A DNA stretch of 64,000 bases from Gammaproteobacteria bacterium UBA5109 (GTDB lineage Bacteria > Pseudomonadota > Gammaproteobacteria > Pseudomonadales > Pseudohongiellaceae): assembly GCA_002414385.1 (NCBI GenBank), contig DHZH01000001.1:434431-498430 (forward strand), read 5' to 3'. Under the pieces are notes generated by a model. The model saw nothing but the letters and a program-made list of their open reading frames with translations. It was not told the origin of the DNA and ran no database searches. Of this stretch, positions 32,852 through 41,345 are shown piece after piece (the stretch's first letter is position 1; each line of letters starts with the position of its first letter). Position numbers and translations under genes: made by a program.

Positions 32852-33324
32852 AAAATTCTGCCAGCTTTTCATCCTGCCGACACTACCGTTATGCCCTGTG
32901 GCGCACCTGGGATGACTCCCTGCCAAGGGTCATGTTTGTCGGGCTGAATCCGTCCACCGCTGATGAAAGCCTTGATGATCCGACCCTGGTGCGTTGCATG
33001 AACTTTGCCCGTAGCTGGGGTTATGGCGGGGTGACAATGGCCAACCTGTTTGCCTTGCGTTCAACTGATCCGCGGTATTTGCGAAGCTGTGCTGACCCCG
33101 TCGGCAAACAGAACAATCGCTGGCTGAAAAAACTGGCCAGTGAAGCCGGCCTGATTGTTGCTGCCTGGGGAAATGACGGCAAACTCTTTGAGCGTTCGAC
33201 CCAGGTAAGAAAACTGCTGGCCGAGCTGCATTGTCTGGCTGTCAATAAATCCGGTGAGCCGGCTCACCCCCTGTATCAGAAAGCCAGTTGTAAACCGCTT
33301 CCCCTGACTGGGTGGTCCCGATAG
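32848..33324 (+). CDS. DUF1643 protein
   Basis: A 158-aa cytosolic protein of the DUF1643 family, uncharacterised. Diagnostic blocks are RYRYALWR near the N-terminus (here HYRYALWRTW), MFVGLNPSTADESLDDPTLVRCMNFARSWG at residues ~30-60, GGVTMANLFALRSTDP, then VAAWGNDG and the C-terminal HPLYQKASCKPLPL. It is coupled to TMEM220 by an ATGA overlap. A possible nucleotide or nucleic acid role has been suggested for the family but is not shown. Confidence 0.9.
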   Translation: MKNSASFSSCRHYRYALWRTWDDSLPRVMFVGLNPSTADESLDDPTLVRCMNFARSWGYGGVTMANLFALRSTDPRYLRSCADPVGKQNNRWLKKLASEAGLIVAAWGNDGKLFERSTQVRKLLAELHCLAVNKSGEPAHPLYQKASCKPLPLTGWSR

Positions 33325-33333
33325 ACTAGCCGA

Positions 33334-33579
33334 ATGGAAACAGACGAAGAAAAAAGTAAAAAGCTCTGGGAAAAACGCATGTTTCGCCTGGCTGTTTATG
33401 AGACACCCGGCACAATTCTGGTTTTGCTGGGCGCCTACGGAAAATTCTGGGCGGATGGAGATGCCTTCTGGTCTGCGCTGAATAACCCGACTGTGGTTAA
33501 TGTCATGCTGGCAATAGGTATCACTATCTGGCTGGCAAGCTGGACCGAATTCATAAAAATGATTCGAAATAAACATTGA
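33334..33579 (+). CDS. Hypothetical small membrane protein
   Basis: An 81-aa protein with a charged N-terminus (METDEEKSKKLWEKRMF) and two hydrophobic helices, PGTILVLLGAYGKFWA and PTVVNVMLAIGITIWLA, ending in a basic KMIRNKH. It starts nine bases after the DUF1643 stop, so it probably ends that operon. Family not recognised. Confidence 0.7.
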   Translation: METDEEKSKKLWEKRMFRLAVYETPGTILVLLGAYGKFWADGDAFWSALNNPTVVNVMLAIGITIWLASWTEFIKMIRNKH

Positions 33580-33602
33580 CTTGTGCCAGACAAGGCTATA
33601 TT
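33576..33602 (+). promoter_or_regulatory. Candidate promoter with long leader for cspA
   Basis: TTGACT at 33576-33581 and TATATT at 33597-33602 form a plausible sigma-70 pair with a short 15-bp spacer. If used, it gives a leader of about 160 nt before the cold-shock gene, the arrangement typical of cspA-type temperature-responsive leaders. Confidence 0.4.
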
Positions 33603-33768
33603 GTCCGAGTCAGCTAGAAAGTGTAGCTTAATATTTACCAACCTCTGTTCGATTCTTTTTGAAGTTTTTCGTCCTGTCGTTTCTAAATTATTTCAGCTTA
33701 TTTCCATGCTACAACCTTGTCTGTCGTTTAGGCAGGCATTTATATTATATTTTTGACAGGATACTACT

Positions 33769-33978
33769 ATGTCTACGAAAGAAAATGGCACCGTAAAATG
33801 GTTTAACGAATCCAAAGGTTTTGGATTTATCGAACGTGAGTCAGGTGCAGATGTATTTGCTCATTACAGCGCGATCAACAGCACCGGTTTTAAAGTACTG
33901 GCTGAAGGTCAGCGTGTTGAGTTTAATGTGACTCAGGGCCAGAAAGGCCCACAAGCTGAAAATATTGTTGCCCTGTAA
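33769..33978 (+). CDS. Cold-shock domain protein (CspA family)
   Basis: A 69-aa single OB-fold RNA/DNA-binding protein acting as an RNA chaperone. RNP1 is KGFGFIER (residues 16-23) and RNP2 is VFAHYSAI (residues 30-37), both with the aromatic residues needed for nucleic-acid stacking. The sequence starts MSTKENGTVKWFNESKG and ends PQAENIVAL, as usual. AGGA at 33758-33761 is a weak but present ribosome site. A long upstream leader and a downstream terminator make it a single-gene unit. Which csp paralogue it represents cannot be fixed. Confidence 0.95.
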   Translation: MSTKENGTVKWFNESKGFGFIERESGADVFAHYSAINSTGFKVLAEGQRVEFNVTQGQKGPQAENIVAL

Positions 33979-33996
33979 GCAGTAATAAGTTTCAAG

Positions 33997-34027
33997 AAAA
34001 AAGGCAGGCTCAGGCTTGCCTTTTTTT
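33997..34027 (+). terminator. Intrinsic terminator after the cold-shock gene
   Basis: GGCAGGC and GGCTTGCC form a stem around TCA, preceded by six A and followed by seven T at 34021-34027, about 20 bp after the cspA stop. Confidence 0.85.
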
Positions 34028-34085
34028 ATGCCTGCAGTTTTATCCAGGCTAGGCGAAAGCATGCTTCAGCGGTTATATTAGAGGC

Positions 34086-34397
34086 ATGCTTAAATTAAGC
34101 TTTTATGTTCCGGAATCTCACCTTGATGAGGTCAAGACAGCTGTTTTTGCTGCCGGCGGGGGCAGGATCGGCAATTATGACTCCTGTTGCTGGCAAACAG
34201 CCGGGCAGGGGCAGTTTCGTGCCCTGGAGGGATCTGATCCGTATCTGGGACAACAGGGGCAGGTCGAAGTGCTTGCTGAATTCAAGGTGGAACTGGTGTG
34301 CGAAGATAACCTGATCGGGGATGTCCTTGCAGCACTGAAAGCTGCCCATCCCTATGAAGAACCGGCCTTTGATGTGGTACAGCTGGTAGATATGTGA
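34086..34397 (+). CDS. Standalone NIF3/YqfO C-domain-like protein
   Basis: A 103-aa protein similar to the PII/CutA-like insert domain of NIF3-family proteins (YqfO), often annotated as NGG1p-interacting factor. Landmarks are LKLSFYVPESHLDEVKTAVFAAGGGRIGNYDSCCW at the start, FRALEGSDPYLG near residue 45, and AHPYEEPAFDVVQL at the end. The metal-binding NIF3 halves are absent, so it is a single-domain version, a known form in gammaproteobacteria. Function unknown. The next gene starts on the last base of its stop codon. Confidence 0.87.
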   Translation: MLKLSFYVPESHLDEVKTAVFAAGGGRIGNYDSCCWQTAGQGQFRALEGSDPYLGQQGQVEVLAEFKVELVCEDNLIGDVLAALKAAHPYEEPAFDVVQLVDM

Positions 34398-35197
34398 TGA
34401 AAACAATCAGCCTCTGTTCACTTCTCTTAAGTACTTTTTTGATAATTCCGGTTTTTGCCCAGGAGCGGACCCAGGAAAGCCGACAGGAATTCAGGCCTGA
34501 GGCAGAATTTCACATGGCCCGTGTGGTGTATAACAACGGTTACGGCCCGATGGGGCGCAATTTCGCCCTATCCCGCCGGGGCAACGGCTGGTGGGCAATC
34601 GATTATCCCGAAGCGGAAGAACATTTCCTGGAAGGGCTGGCGCGTTTGTCGCGGATCAATGTCGCTCCTGACAGCCACCACCTGTCGATCATGGAAGATG
34701 AGATATTCGACCATCCCTGGCTGTTTATTCAGCAGATCGGGCAGGGCGGCTGGGATCCTGGTCCGCAGGAAGTGGCCCGCTGGCGGGAATACCTTTACCG
34801 CGGCGGTTTTCTGGTGGTGGATGACTTTCATGGCGCCTATCAGTGGCAGACGCTGCAGCGGGTTATGCAAAAAATCTTTCCGGAGCGCGCCATTGTTGAC
34901 CTGAGCAGCAGTGATGAGGTTTTCAATGTGCTCTATGTGCTGGATCAGGTAACCCAGATTCCCGGGCGCAGACATCTGTATCGGTCCAGTGACGGCAGGA
35001 TCAGTGCGCAGCTGGAAGGTCCACAGGCCTGGCGCGGTATTTATGATGACCAGGGGCGACTGATGGTGGCAATAAACTTCAATATGGACATGGGGGATGC
35101 CTGGGAGCATGCCGATGACCCGGTTTATCCCCAGCCGATGACAGCACTGGCCTACCGTTTTGGCCTGAATTACGTCATTTATGCTTTTACCCACTAG
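34397..35197 (+). CDS. Exported DUF4159 protein
   Basis: A 266-aa secreted protein with the DUF4159 domain (PF13709). ATG 34397 shares its A with the upstream TGA; a GTG one codon before is possible. The signal peptide is MKTISLCSLLLSTFLIIPVFAQ. The domain includes WAIDYPEAEEHFLEGLARLSRI near residues 65-86, DEIFDHPWLFIQQIGQGGWDP, then LVVDDFHGAYQWQTLQ, ending YALNYVIYAF-like (FGLNYVIYAFTH). In other bacteria DUF4159 accompanies MoxR/VWA-type gene groups; no such partner is present here, so it may act alone. Confidence 0.87.
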   Translation: MKTISLCSLLLSTFLIIPVFAQERTQESRQEFRPEAEFHMARVVYNNGYGPMGRNFALSRRGNGWWAIDYPEAEEHFLEGLARLSRINVAPDSHHLSIMEDEIFDHPWLFIQQIGQGGWDPGPQEVARWREYLYRGGFLVVDDFHGAYQWQTLQRVMQKIFPERAIVDLSSSDEVFNVLYVLDQVTQIPGRRHLYRSSDGRISAQLEGPQAWRGIYDDQGRLMVAINFNMDMGDAWEHADDPVYPQPMTALAYRFGLNYVIYAFTH

Positions 35198-35313
35198 ATT
35201 CCGGCTTTATTGCCTGATTTGATCCAGCGTAAGCGGGCATGCATGAATATCTTGTAAAGTTATTTTGTCTGGATTAATCTTTGGCCGTAGAAACAGGGGA
35301 TTAGACCGCCTAT

Positions 35314-37440
35314 ATGCGTAAATACTTAAGCTTTCAATGGAGCCTGCTGCTTTTTATCGGCAGCCTCCTGGTTTCGGCAGCCAGCAGTGCCGCGGAAAGC
35401 GACTTCCCTGTCCCGGATAATATTCGCCCGGCCATTGCTTTCTGGATCAAGGTCTATACTGAGGCCGACACCCAGAGTGGCTTCCTGCATGATTCGGAAA
35501 ACCTCTCCGTTATCTATACCAAGCTGCAACGTGACCGCAACACCATAAACGACACCCGTGAAGATATTGCCAATGACCTGCGCGTACTGGCGACTGGTAA
35601 ACGCAGCGACCTGAGCTATTCGCAGCAGGAAATTCTGGCGCTGTGGGGTGAAAATACCCCGAATGAGCGTTTTGCGCGCGCTGCCAGTAATGTGCGCTGG
35701 CAGCTTGGCCAGTCTGATCGTTTTATGCAGGGACTGAAACGTGCCGGCGCCTACCGTGATCACATTGAAAATGTCGTCAACAGCAAAGGCATGCCGATTG
35801 AATTATCCATCCTGCCGCATGTTGAATCCTCCTTTCATCCCGGCGCTTATTCCAGCGCAGCGGCGACAGGCATGTGGCAGTTTGTGCGCTCCACTGCCCA
35901 GCGTTTTATGCGGGTTGATCATATTGTTGATGAGCGACTGGATCCGTATTCCGCCACTTATGGCGCCATGGAACTGCTGGAATTCAACTACAACGCCCTG
36001 GGCACCTGGCCTCTGGCGCTGACGGCCTACAATCATGGTGCCAACGGCATCGCCCGGGCTGTGCGCAATACCGGTACAGATGATATTGGCCGCATTATTG
36101 CCGAATACCGCGGCCCCCGTTTTGGATTTGCCTCGCGGAATTTCTATCCGCAGTTCCTGGCTGCGCTGGAAGTGGATCGTAACTTTGAACATTATTATGG
36201 ACCGATAGAACTTGACTACCATCCGGGATTCCATGAAGAAGAGATGGATTCCTTTGTCTCTGCCACCGAGCTGGCAGACAGTCTGGGGGTCACCGTTGCC
36301 GTGTTGCAGCGTGATAATCCGGCCCTGCAGCCGGCAGTCTGGTCCGGAACCAAACTGGTACCGCGTGGCTACCGTATTAAAGTTCGACGCGACAGCCTGC
36401 CAAGTGGAAATTTACTGGCCAGCCTCAACGGCATTCCACTGACTGCCCTGCACAATGAACAGATACCCGACCTGAGTTATGTGGTGCGCAGCGGGGATTC
36501 CCTTTCGGTGATAGCCGAACGTTATCGCACCACCATCTCTGAACTGGTTGCCATCAACCAGTTACGTGATCGAAACCGTATCCGTGTCGGTCAGCAGCTC
36601 CTGCTGCCGCAGCCTGATGGTTCAGTTCCGACGCTGGTGGTTAGCAGTGATCAACCTAGTGCAATACCCGACGATGGCACTTACCAGGTTCGCCGGGGTG
36701 ATACCGTGTCTATTATTGCCGAACGTTATGGGGTGCCGGTAGAAAACCTGATTGCCATGAATAACCTGAACAGTAATGGCCTGATTTATCCGGGCCAGAA
36801 CCTGCGTCTGCAAGGATCGCAGCAGCCTGCGCAAGCGACGGTGCCAGTCAACACCATTGCTGCAAATGCAAGCTCCGAAGCTGAAGAGCCTGTGGCAGAC
36901 AGCGTCATCGAGGAAGAATCCGAAGTCGAAATAGATGCCACACTTGTTGCCGTGGAAGCAGCATTTACCGCAGAAGAAGTAGAGGAACAACTTTTGGCTG
37001 ACCTGTCGGATGATCCGGCGGATTACAGCGTTGCCGCTGATGGCACTATTGAAATCCAGGCACTGGAAACCCTGGGACATTATGCCGACTGGCTGGGAAT
37101 TCGTACCCAGGTTCTGCGTAATGTTAACGGCCTGGCTTTTCGGGATCCGGTAATGATCGGTGACCGGCTGAGACTGAATTTTTCTGAAGTGGACCGGCAG
37201 ACTTTTGAACGCCGTCGCCAGGAATTCCATCGCCGCGTACAGCAGCAGTTTTTTGCCAACTGGCGTATTCGTGAAACCGAGGAATACAGCATCCAGCGCC
37301 GAGACTTTCTCGACAGCCTGACCCGCGAGCGATCCATTCCCCTGTGGTTATTCCGCCAGTACAACCCGGAAGTGGACTTTGAGCGCTTGCAGGTTGGTCA
37401 GGTAGTGGTATTCCCGGTGGTACAACCGGTTACGCTTTAA
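35314..37440 (+). CDS. mltD: MltD-type membrane-bound lytic murein transglycosylase with LysM domains
   Basis: A 708-aa periplasmic enzyme cleaving peptidoglycan glycan strands to 1,6-anhydro ends. A signal peptide (MRKYLSFQWSLLLFIGSLLV) leads the protein. The SLT domain has catalytic Glu at residue 171 in LPHVESSFHPGAYS, then AATGMWQFVRSTAQ and ALTAYNHGANGIARA. Two clear LysM units follow at about 388-432 (YVVRSGDSLSVIAERYRTTI) and 456-500 (YQVRRGDTVSIIAERYG), then an acidic linker of about 60 residues and a degraded third unit near 570-620, with another LysM-like region at the end. E. coli MltD is 452 aa, so this is an enlarged form. Confidence 0.93.
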   Translation: MRKYLSFQWSLLLFIGSLLVSAASSAAESDFPVPDNIRPAIAFWIKVYTEADTQSGFLHDSENLSVIYTKLQRDRNTINDTREDIANDLRVLATGKRSDLSYSQQEILALWGENTPNERFARAASNVRWQLGQSDRFMQGLKRAGAYRDHIENVVNSKGMPIELSILPHVESSFHPGAYSSAAATGMWQFVRSTAQRFMRVDHIVDERLDPYSATYGAMELLEFNYNALGTWPLALTAYNHGANGIARAVRNTGTDDIGRIIAEYRGPRFGFASRNFYPQFLAALEVDRNFEHYYGPIELDYHPGFHEEEMDSFVSATELADSLGVTVAVLQRDNPALQPAVWSGTKLVPRGYRIKVRRDSLPSGNLLASLNGIPLTALHNEQIPDLSYVVRSGDSLSVIAERYRTTISELVAINQLRDRNRIRVGQQLLLPQPDGSVPTLVVSSDQPSAIPDDGTYQVRRGDTVSIIAERYGVPVENLIAMNNLNSNGLIYPGQNLRLQGSQQPAQATVPVNTIAANASSEAEEPVADSVIEEESEVEIDATLVAVEAAFTAEEVEEQLLADLSDDPADYSVAADGTIEIQALETLGHYADWLGIRTQVLRNVNGLAFRDPVMIGDRLRLNFSEVDRQTFERRRQEFHRRVQQQFFANWRIRETEEYSIQRRDFLDSLTRERSIPLWLFRQYNPEVDFERLQVGQVVVFPVVQPVTL

Positions 37441-38522
37441 ACCGCAACTTCCTTCCAGTTAAAAACCCTGACGGCCAGGATCATGCCAATCATGATCCAG
37501 ACTGCTGCGCCAATCAGGTCAGGCAGCAGACTCAGCAGTGTCGCACCGTCTATCGCCACACCCCGCAAACCGTTAACAATAAAGCTCAGGGGCAGAAGAC
37601 TGGCCAGCGGCTGAATAATCTCCGGCATGGCCTCAATCGGGTAAAAAATTCCGGTCAGCAACATCTGCGGCCAGGTCAGCATCATGTTCATGGCCATAAT
37701 GGATTGCTGGGTTTTGGCCAGGGAACCGAGCATAAAGCCCAGGCTCAGGAAAATAGTGGTTCCCAGAATGATAAAGACATACAGGTTGAACAGGTTGCCG
37801 ACGAAGGTAATATCCAGCAGATACACGGCAATCCCCAGTAAAATACTCAGTTGTACCAGGACGATGACCAGTCGGGAAATAACCATGCCGCTGATAAAAT
37901 CCCGCGGCTCGATTGGCGTGACGAACATGCGTTTGAGTATGCCCTTGCGGCGGAACTCGACCAGGTTGAATCCGCTGCCACCCATGGCAATCTGCATCAG
38001 CGCCAGGGCCAGCAGGCCGGGCACCACGAAATCCAGGTAGTTTTGCGAGCGGGCTTCAATATCCTCAATTGACAGTTCAAACAGGGGGTTCAGTTCGCGC
38101 AGGTCGCGTTCGACTTCCACCAGTGCCTGTTCCAGAAGGGGCATGACTGTATTCATCTGGGCGGTTTGTGAGGCATCAATCAGGACGCGCAACTCTATAT
38201 TGGAGGGAGTGCCACGAAAATTCTCCGGTAACAGGACTGCCAGGCTCAGATCGCCGGTGACTACCTGAACCCGTAGTATCTCTTCTTGCTCAGTCGAGAC
38301 ATTAAACAGGGGATGCCTGTCCAGGCTGTCGATAAATGCCTGGCTCAGGTCTGAATTTGCGGCATCGGCTACCCCGATATTAACCGGGTCAATGTCATCT
38401 CCGTTCACCAGGGAGAAGGCCAGCATCATCAGCAGAGGAAACACCAGGGAAAAGAACATTGATTGCCGGTCCCGGGAGAATATCTTCAGAAAGGCCTGGG
38501 TCATGACCAGAGTTTTGTTCAT
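37437..38522 (-). CDS. ABC-2 type exporter permease
   Basis: A 361-aa permease of the ABC-2 superfamily, partner of the ATPase at 38533. It has an N-terminal helix (SMFFSLVFPLLMMLAFSLV), a large extracytoplasmic domain of about 150 residues, and then five helices, including LLALALMQIAMGGSGFNLVEFRRKGILKRMFVTP, in which the coupling motif EFRRKGILKRM lies, and LTGIFYPIEAMPEIIQPLASLLPLSFIVNGLRG. This is the YhhJ/YbhR-type layout. Substrate unknown. It overlaps the mltD stop by four bases at its 3' end and starts ten bases after the ATPase stop. Confidence 0.9.
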   Translation of the reverse strand: MNKTLVMTQAFLKIFSRDRQSMFFSLVFPLLMMLAFSLVNGDDIDPVNIGVADAANSDLSQAFIDSLDRHPLFNVSTEQEEILRVQVVTGDLSLAVLLPENFRGTPSNIELRVLIDASQTAQMNTVMPLLEQALVEVERDLRELNPLFELSIEDIEARSQNYLDFVVPGLLALALMQIAMGGSGFNLVEFRRKGILKRMFVTPIEPRDFISGMVISRLVIVLVQLSILLGIAVYLLDITFVGNLFNLYVFIILGTTIFLSLGFMLGSLAKTQQSIMAMNMMLTWPQMLLTGIFYPIEAMPEIIQPLASLLPLSFIVNGLRGVAIDGATLLSLLPDLIGAAVWIMIGMILAVRVFNWKEVAV

Positions 38523-38532
38523 TGTTATTTCC

Positions 38533-39297
38533 TTACTCGCGCAAAGCCGTGCCGGTCAGGGCCAGAAACACATCTTCAAGATTGCCATGGATGGGTATTT
38601 CCGGTGGCTCCGGGGCATGCTGCATGATCAGATCCTGCGGGCTGCCCTGGGCGATAATCTTGCCGTGATCCATGATCGCCAGGCGATCACAAAGGTATTC
38701 CGCTTCTTCCATATTGTGGGTGGTGAGGATAATGGTCATGCCGCCCTTATTGAGGTTTTTTACCAGTTGCCAGAGATTGCGTTTGGCCTGCGGATCCAGT
38801 CCGGTTGTCGGTTCATCGAGAAACAGAACCTTGGGCTCGTGAACCAGGGCAGAGGCAATCGAAAAACGCTGTAATTGACCGCCAGAAAGCTCCTTCGGTT
38901 TGGCTTTGGCTTTTTCAGTCAGATTGACGAGTTTGAGCAGCTCCATCGGATCAGTCTTGCTGCCATACAGCTCACTGAAGAGACTGATCAGTTCGGCGAT
39001 ATTCAGGTGATCGAAATATTCATTGGCCTGCAATTGCACGCCGATAAGGCGCTTGATGCGGTAGGGTTCCTGGCTGACGGAAATACCGTCTATCCAGGCC
39101 TCGCCTTCATCAATGTCGGTCAGGCCTTCAATCATTTCCAGCGTTGTGGTTTTGCCTGCACCATTGGGTCCGAGAATGCCGTAGATTTCTCCGGCTTCGA
39201 TGGCCAGCGAGGTGCCTTCCACGGCATAGAAGTAACTGTTTTTCTTTCCCGGCTCGGGATAGCGCTTGTACAGATTTTCGGTGCGGACAATACTCAT
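38533..39297 (-). CDS. ABC transporter ATPase (ABC-2 exporter 1)
   Basis: A 254-aa ATP-binding subunit. Walker A is GPNGAGKTTT near residue 45, the signature LSGGQLQR near 140, Walker B VLFLDEPTTGLDP near 160, and the switch His in LTTHNMEEA near 193. It ends with a C-terminal LEDVFLALTGTALRE, typical of ABC-2 exporters. It is first in the minus-strand operon, followed by its permease ten bases later, and is divergent from a second ABC operon at 39453 across a 155-bp gap with an inverted repeat. Confidence 0.95.
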   Translation of the reverse strand: MSIVRTENLYKRYPEPGKKNSYFYAVEGTSLAIEAGEIYGILGPNGAGKTTTLEMIEGLTDIDEGEAWIDGISVSQEPYRIKRLIGVQLQANEYFDHLNIAELISLFSELYGSKTDPMELLKLVNLTEKAKAKPKELSGGQLQRFSIASALVHEPKVLFLDEPTTGLDPQAKRNLWQLVKNLNKGGMTIILTTHNMEEAEYLCDRLAIMDHGKIIAQGSPQDLIMQHAPEPPEIPIHGNLEDVFLALTGTALRE

Positions 39298-39367
39298 GGC
39301 TTGTTTGCTGTTTGCAAAAGAGCGCTAGCATAACAGGTAGCAGCTAAAAGGTTTATATTTCGAACAG

Positions 39368-39392
39368 ACTAATGTGTTTACTTCACATTAGT
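39368..39392. promoter_or_regulatory. Perfect inverted repeat between two divergent ABC operons
   Basis: ACTAATGTG at 39368-39376 and CACATTAGT at 39384-39392 are exactly complementary around a 7-bp spacer. The site lies nearly midway between the two ABC operon starts at 39297 and 39453. It lacks a T-tract, so it reads as an operator rather than a terminator. No regulator gene is adjacent. Confidence 0.5.
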
Positions 39393-39452
39393 GAAGAACT
39401 TTCCTAGAATGCAGGCTCATTTTGCCCAGGATGGCCCCCGCACGGAAAAATA

Positions 39453-40376
39453 ATGTCAGCCATTATCTCAATCAAGAATCTCAGTAAAACCTACGACGGT
39501 GGGTTTCAGGCACTGAAAAACATCAACCTGGACATCATGAAAGGGGAAATCATCGCGCTGCTGGGCCCCAATGGTGCCGGGAAAACCACATTAATCAGCA
39601 CCATTTGTGGCATTGTCACACCGACGGAAGGGCAGGTTACCGTTGATGGTTACGATATTCAGAAAGATTACCGGCAGACCCGGTCAAGAATCGGGCTGGT
39701 GCCACAGGAACTGACTATTGAAACCTTTGAGACTGTTAATAATGTTCTGGAATTCAGTCGCGGCCTGTTTGGTAAAAAGAAAGACCCGGCACATATCGAA
39801 AAAGTGCTGAAATCACTGTCTCTCTGGGAGAAACGCAACAACCGATTGATGACACTTTCAGGCGGCATGAAGCGTCGTGTCCTGATTGGCAAAGCGCTCG
39901 CCCATGAGCCCCAGATTCTGTTTCTGGACGAACCAACTGCCGGGGTCGACGTCGAGTTACGTAAAGACATGTGGAATACCATTCGTGAGTTACGCGAAGC
40001 AGGGGTAACCGTCATTCTGACCACGCACTATATTGAAGAAGCCGAAGAAATGGCTGATCGTATCGGCGTCATCAACAACGGAGAAATTATTCTGGTTGAT
40101 GAAAAGAACGCCCTGATGCAAAAACTTGGCGAGAAAAACCTGAAACTGCATTTGACCGAAAAACTCTCTGCCATACCGGAAAGCCTGTCGAAGTATGAGT
40201 TACAGTTGAACGGAGAAGGGATGGAGCTGCTCTACACTTATGATGTGCAGCAGGAAGATACCGGGATTACTGCCATGCTGGATGATATTGAAGCGGCGGG
40301 GATTCATTACCGGGACCTGGAAACCAAACAGAGCTCGCTGGAAGAAATATTTGTTAACCTGGTGAAAAAGAAATGA
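39453..40376 (+). CDS. ABC transporter ATPase (ABC-2 exporter 2, YadG-like)
   Basis: A 307-aa ATP-binding subunit resembling E. coli YadG in layout. The sequence shows LSKTYDGGFQALKNINLDI, Walker A GPNGAGKTTLIS near residue 36, VPQELTIETFETVNNVL, signature LSGGMKRRVLIGKAL near 132, Walker B ILFLDEPTAGVDVELR near 152, and the switch His in LTTHYIEEAEEMADR. The C-terminal ~70 residues are an added domain ending in LEEIFVNLVKKK. It overlaps the permease start by four bases (ATGA). Substrate unknown. Confidence 0.95.
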   Translation: MSAIISIKNLSKTYDGGFQALKNINLDIMKGEIIALLGPNGAGKTTLISTICGIVTPTEGQVTVDGYDIQKDYRQTRSRIGLVPQELTIETFETVNNVLEFSRGLFGKKKDPAHIEKVLKSLSLWEKRNNRLMTLSGGMKRRVLIGKALAHEPQILFLDEPTAGVDVELRKDMWNTIRELREAGVTVILTTHYIEEAEEMADRIGVINNGEIILVDEKNALMQKLGEKNLKLHLTEKLSAIPESLSKYELQLNGEGMELLYTYDVQQEDTGITAMLDDIEAAGIHYRDLETKQSSLEEIFVNLVKKK

Positions 40377-41134
40377 ATTTTTACGCTGTCCGCGCAATCT
40401 ACAAATATGAAATGGCTCGCACCTGGCGCACCATTGCGCAGAGTATTGTTTCACCCGTGTTATCCACCTCGCTTTATTTTGTGGTGTTTGGTACGGCCAT
40501 TGGATCGCGCATGACCGATATTGGCGGGGTCAGCTATGGCGCATTTCTGGTGCCTGGTCTGCTGATGCTGTCACTACTGATGCAAAGTGTGAGTAATGCT
40601 TCATTCGGGATATATTTTCCACGCTTTATCGGGACTATCTTTGAACTCCTGTCAGCGCCAGTCTCCACGCTTGAAATCGTACTGGGCTATGTCGGCGCTG
40701 CCGCCAGTAAATCGATTCTGGTGGGTATTATTATCCTGCTGACCTCAACATTTTTTGTCGATCTGGAAATCATGCATCCTTTCCTGATGCTGACCTTCCT
40801 GGTCCTGACGGCATTCACCTTTAGTATGCTCGGGTTTATTATCGGTATCTGGGCCGATAATTTTGAGAAGCTGCAGATCGTGCCCCTGCTGATTATCACA
40901 CCACTGACTTTTCTTGGCGGCAGTTTTTATTCCATCAGCATGCTGCCGGAATTCTGGCAGACCGTCACCCTGTTTAATCCAGTGGTATACCTGGTCAGTG
41001 GTTTCCGCTGGAGCTTCTATGAAATCTCCGACGTCAATCTCTGGGTGTGTCTGGGCATGACCGGGCTGTTCCTGGTGATCTGCATGAGCGGGATTTTCTG
41101 GATATTCAAGACCGGCTATCGTTTAAAGAATTAA
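40373..41134 (+). CDS. ABC-2 type permease (YadH-like)
   Basis: A 253-aa permease with six hydrophobic helices, the usual partner of YadG-type ATPases. Typical parts are YKYEMARTWRTIAQSIVSPVLSTSLYFVVFG at the N-terminus, LVPGLLMLSLLMQSVSNASFG, then LLSAPVSTLEIVLGYVGA and PLTFLGGSFYSISMLPEFWQTVTLFNPVVYLVSG near 180-215. The large external domain of the neighbouring permease is absent, so the two exporters are different types. Its start overlaps the ATPase stop by four bases. Confidence 0.92.
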   Translation: MNFYAVRAIYKYEMARTWRTIAQSIVSPVLSTSLYFVVFGTAIGSRMTDIGGVSYGAFLVPGLLMLSLLMQSVSNASFGIYFPRFIGTIFELLSAPVSTLEIVLGYVGAAASKSILVGIIILLTSTFFVDLEIMHPFLMLTFLVLTAFTFSMLGFIIGIWADNFEKLQIVPLLIITPLTFLGGSFYSISMLPEFWQTVTLFNPVVYLVSGFRWSFYEISDVNLWVCLGMTGLFLVICMSGIFWIFKTGYRLKN

Positions 41135-41345
41135 TATTTAGCCCTTTGGTTCCTCTACTTCATATTGACCTTGCGACCCTCTAGTTCGCAGTGGCACCAG
41201 TGAGTTATTAAATCCTTATATTTCAATAACTTTCGGTCTTGGTTAATGTGCTAATTGAGTCAAAATTAGCGAATTTGAGGGTATTAATCATCGCTTTGGA
41301 ACATTCCTATTGGGTCTGCTATCTATCCATAGCAGCCGTTAGATA
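41135..41345. other. Convergent gap with a short hairpin
   Basis: No gene. CTGCTAT at 41316-41322 and ATAGCAG at 41329-41335 form a hairpin, followed by CCGTTAGAT. Base composition becomes AT-rich here and stays so to about 45150. Confidence 0.4.
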
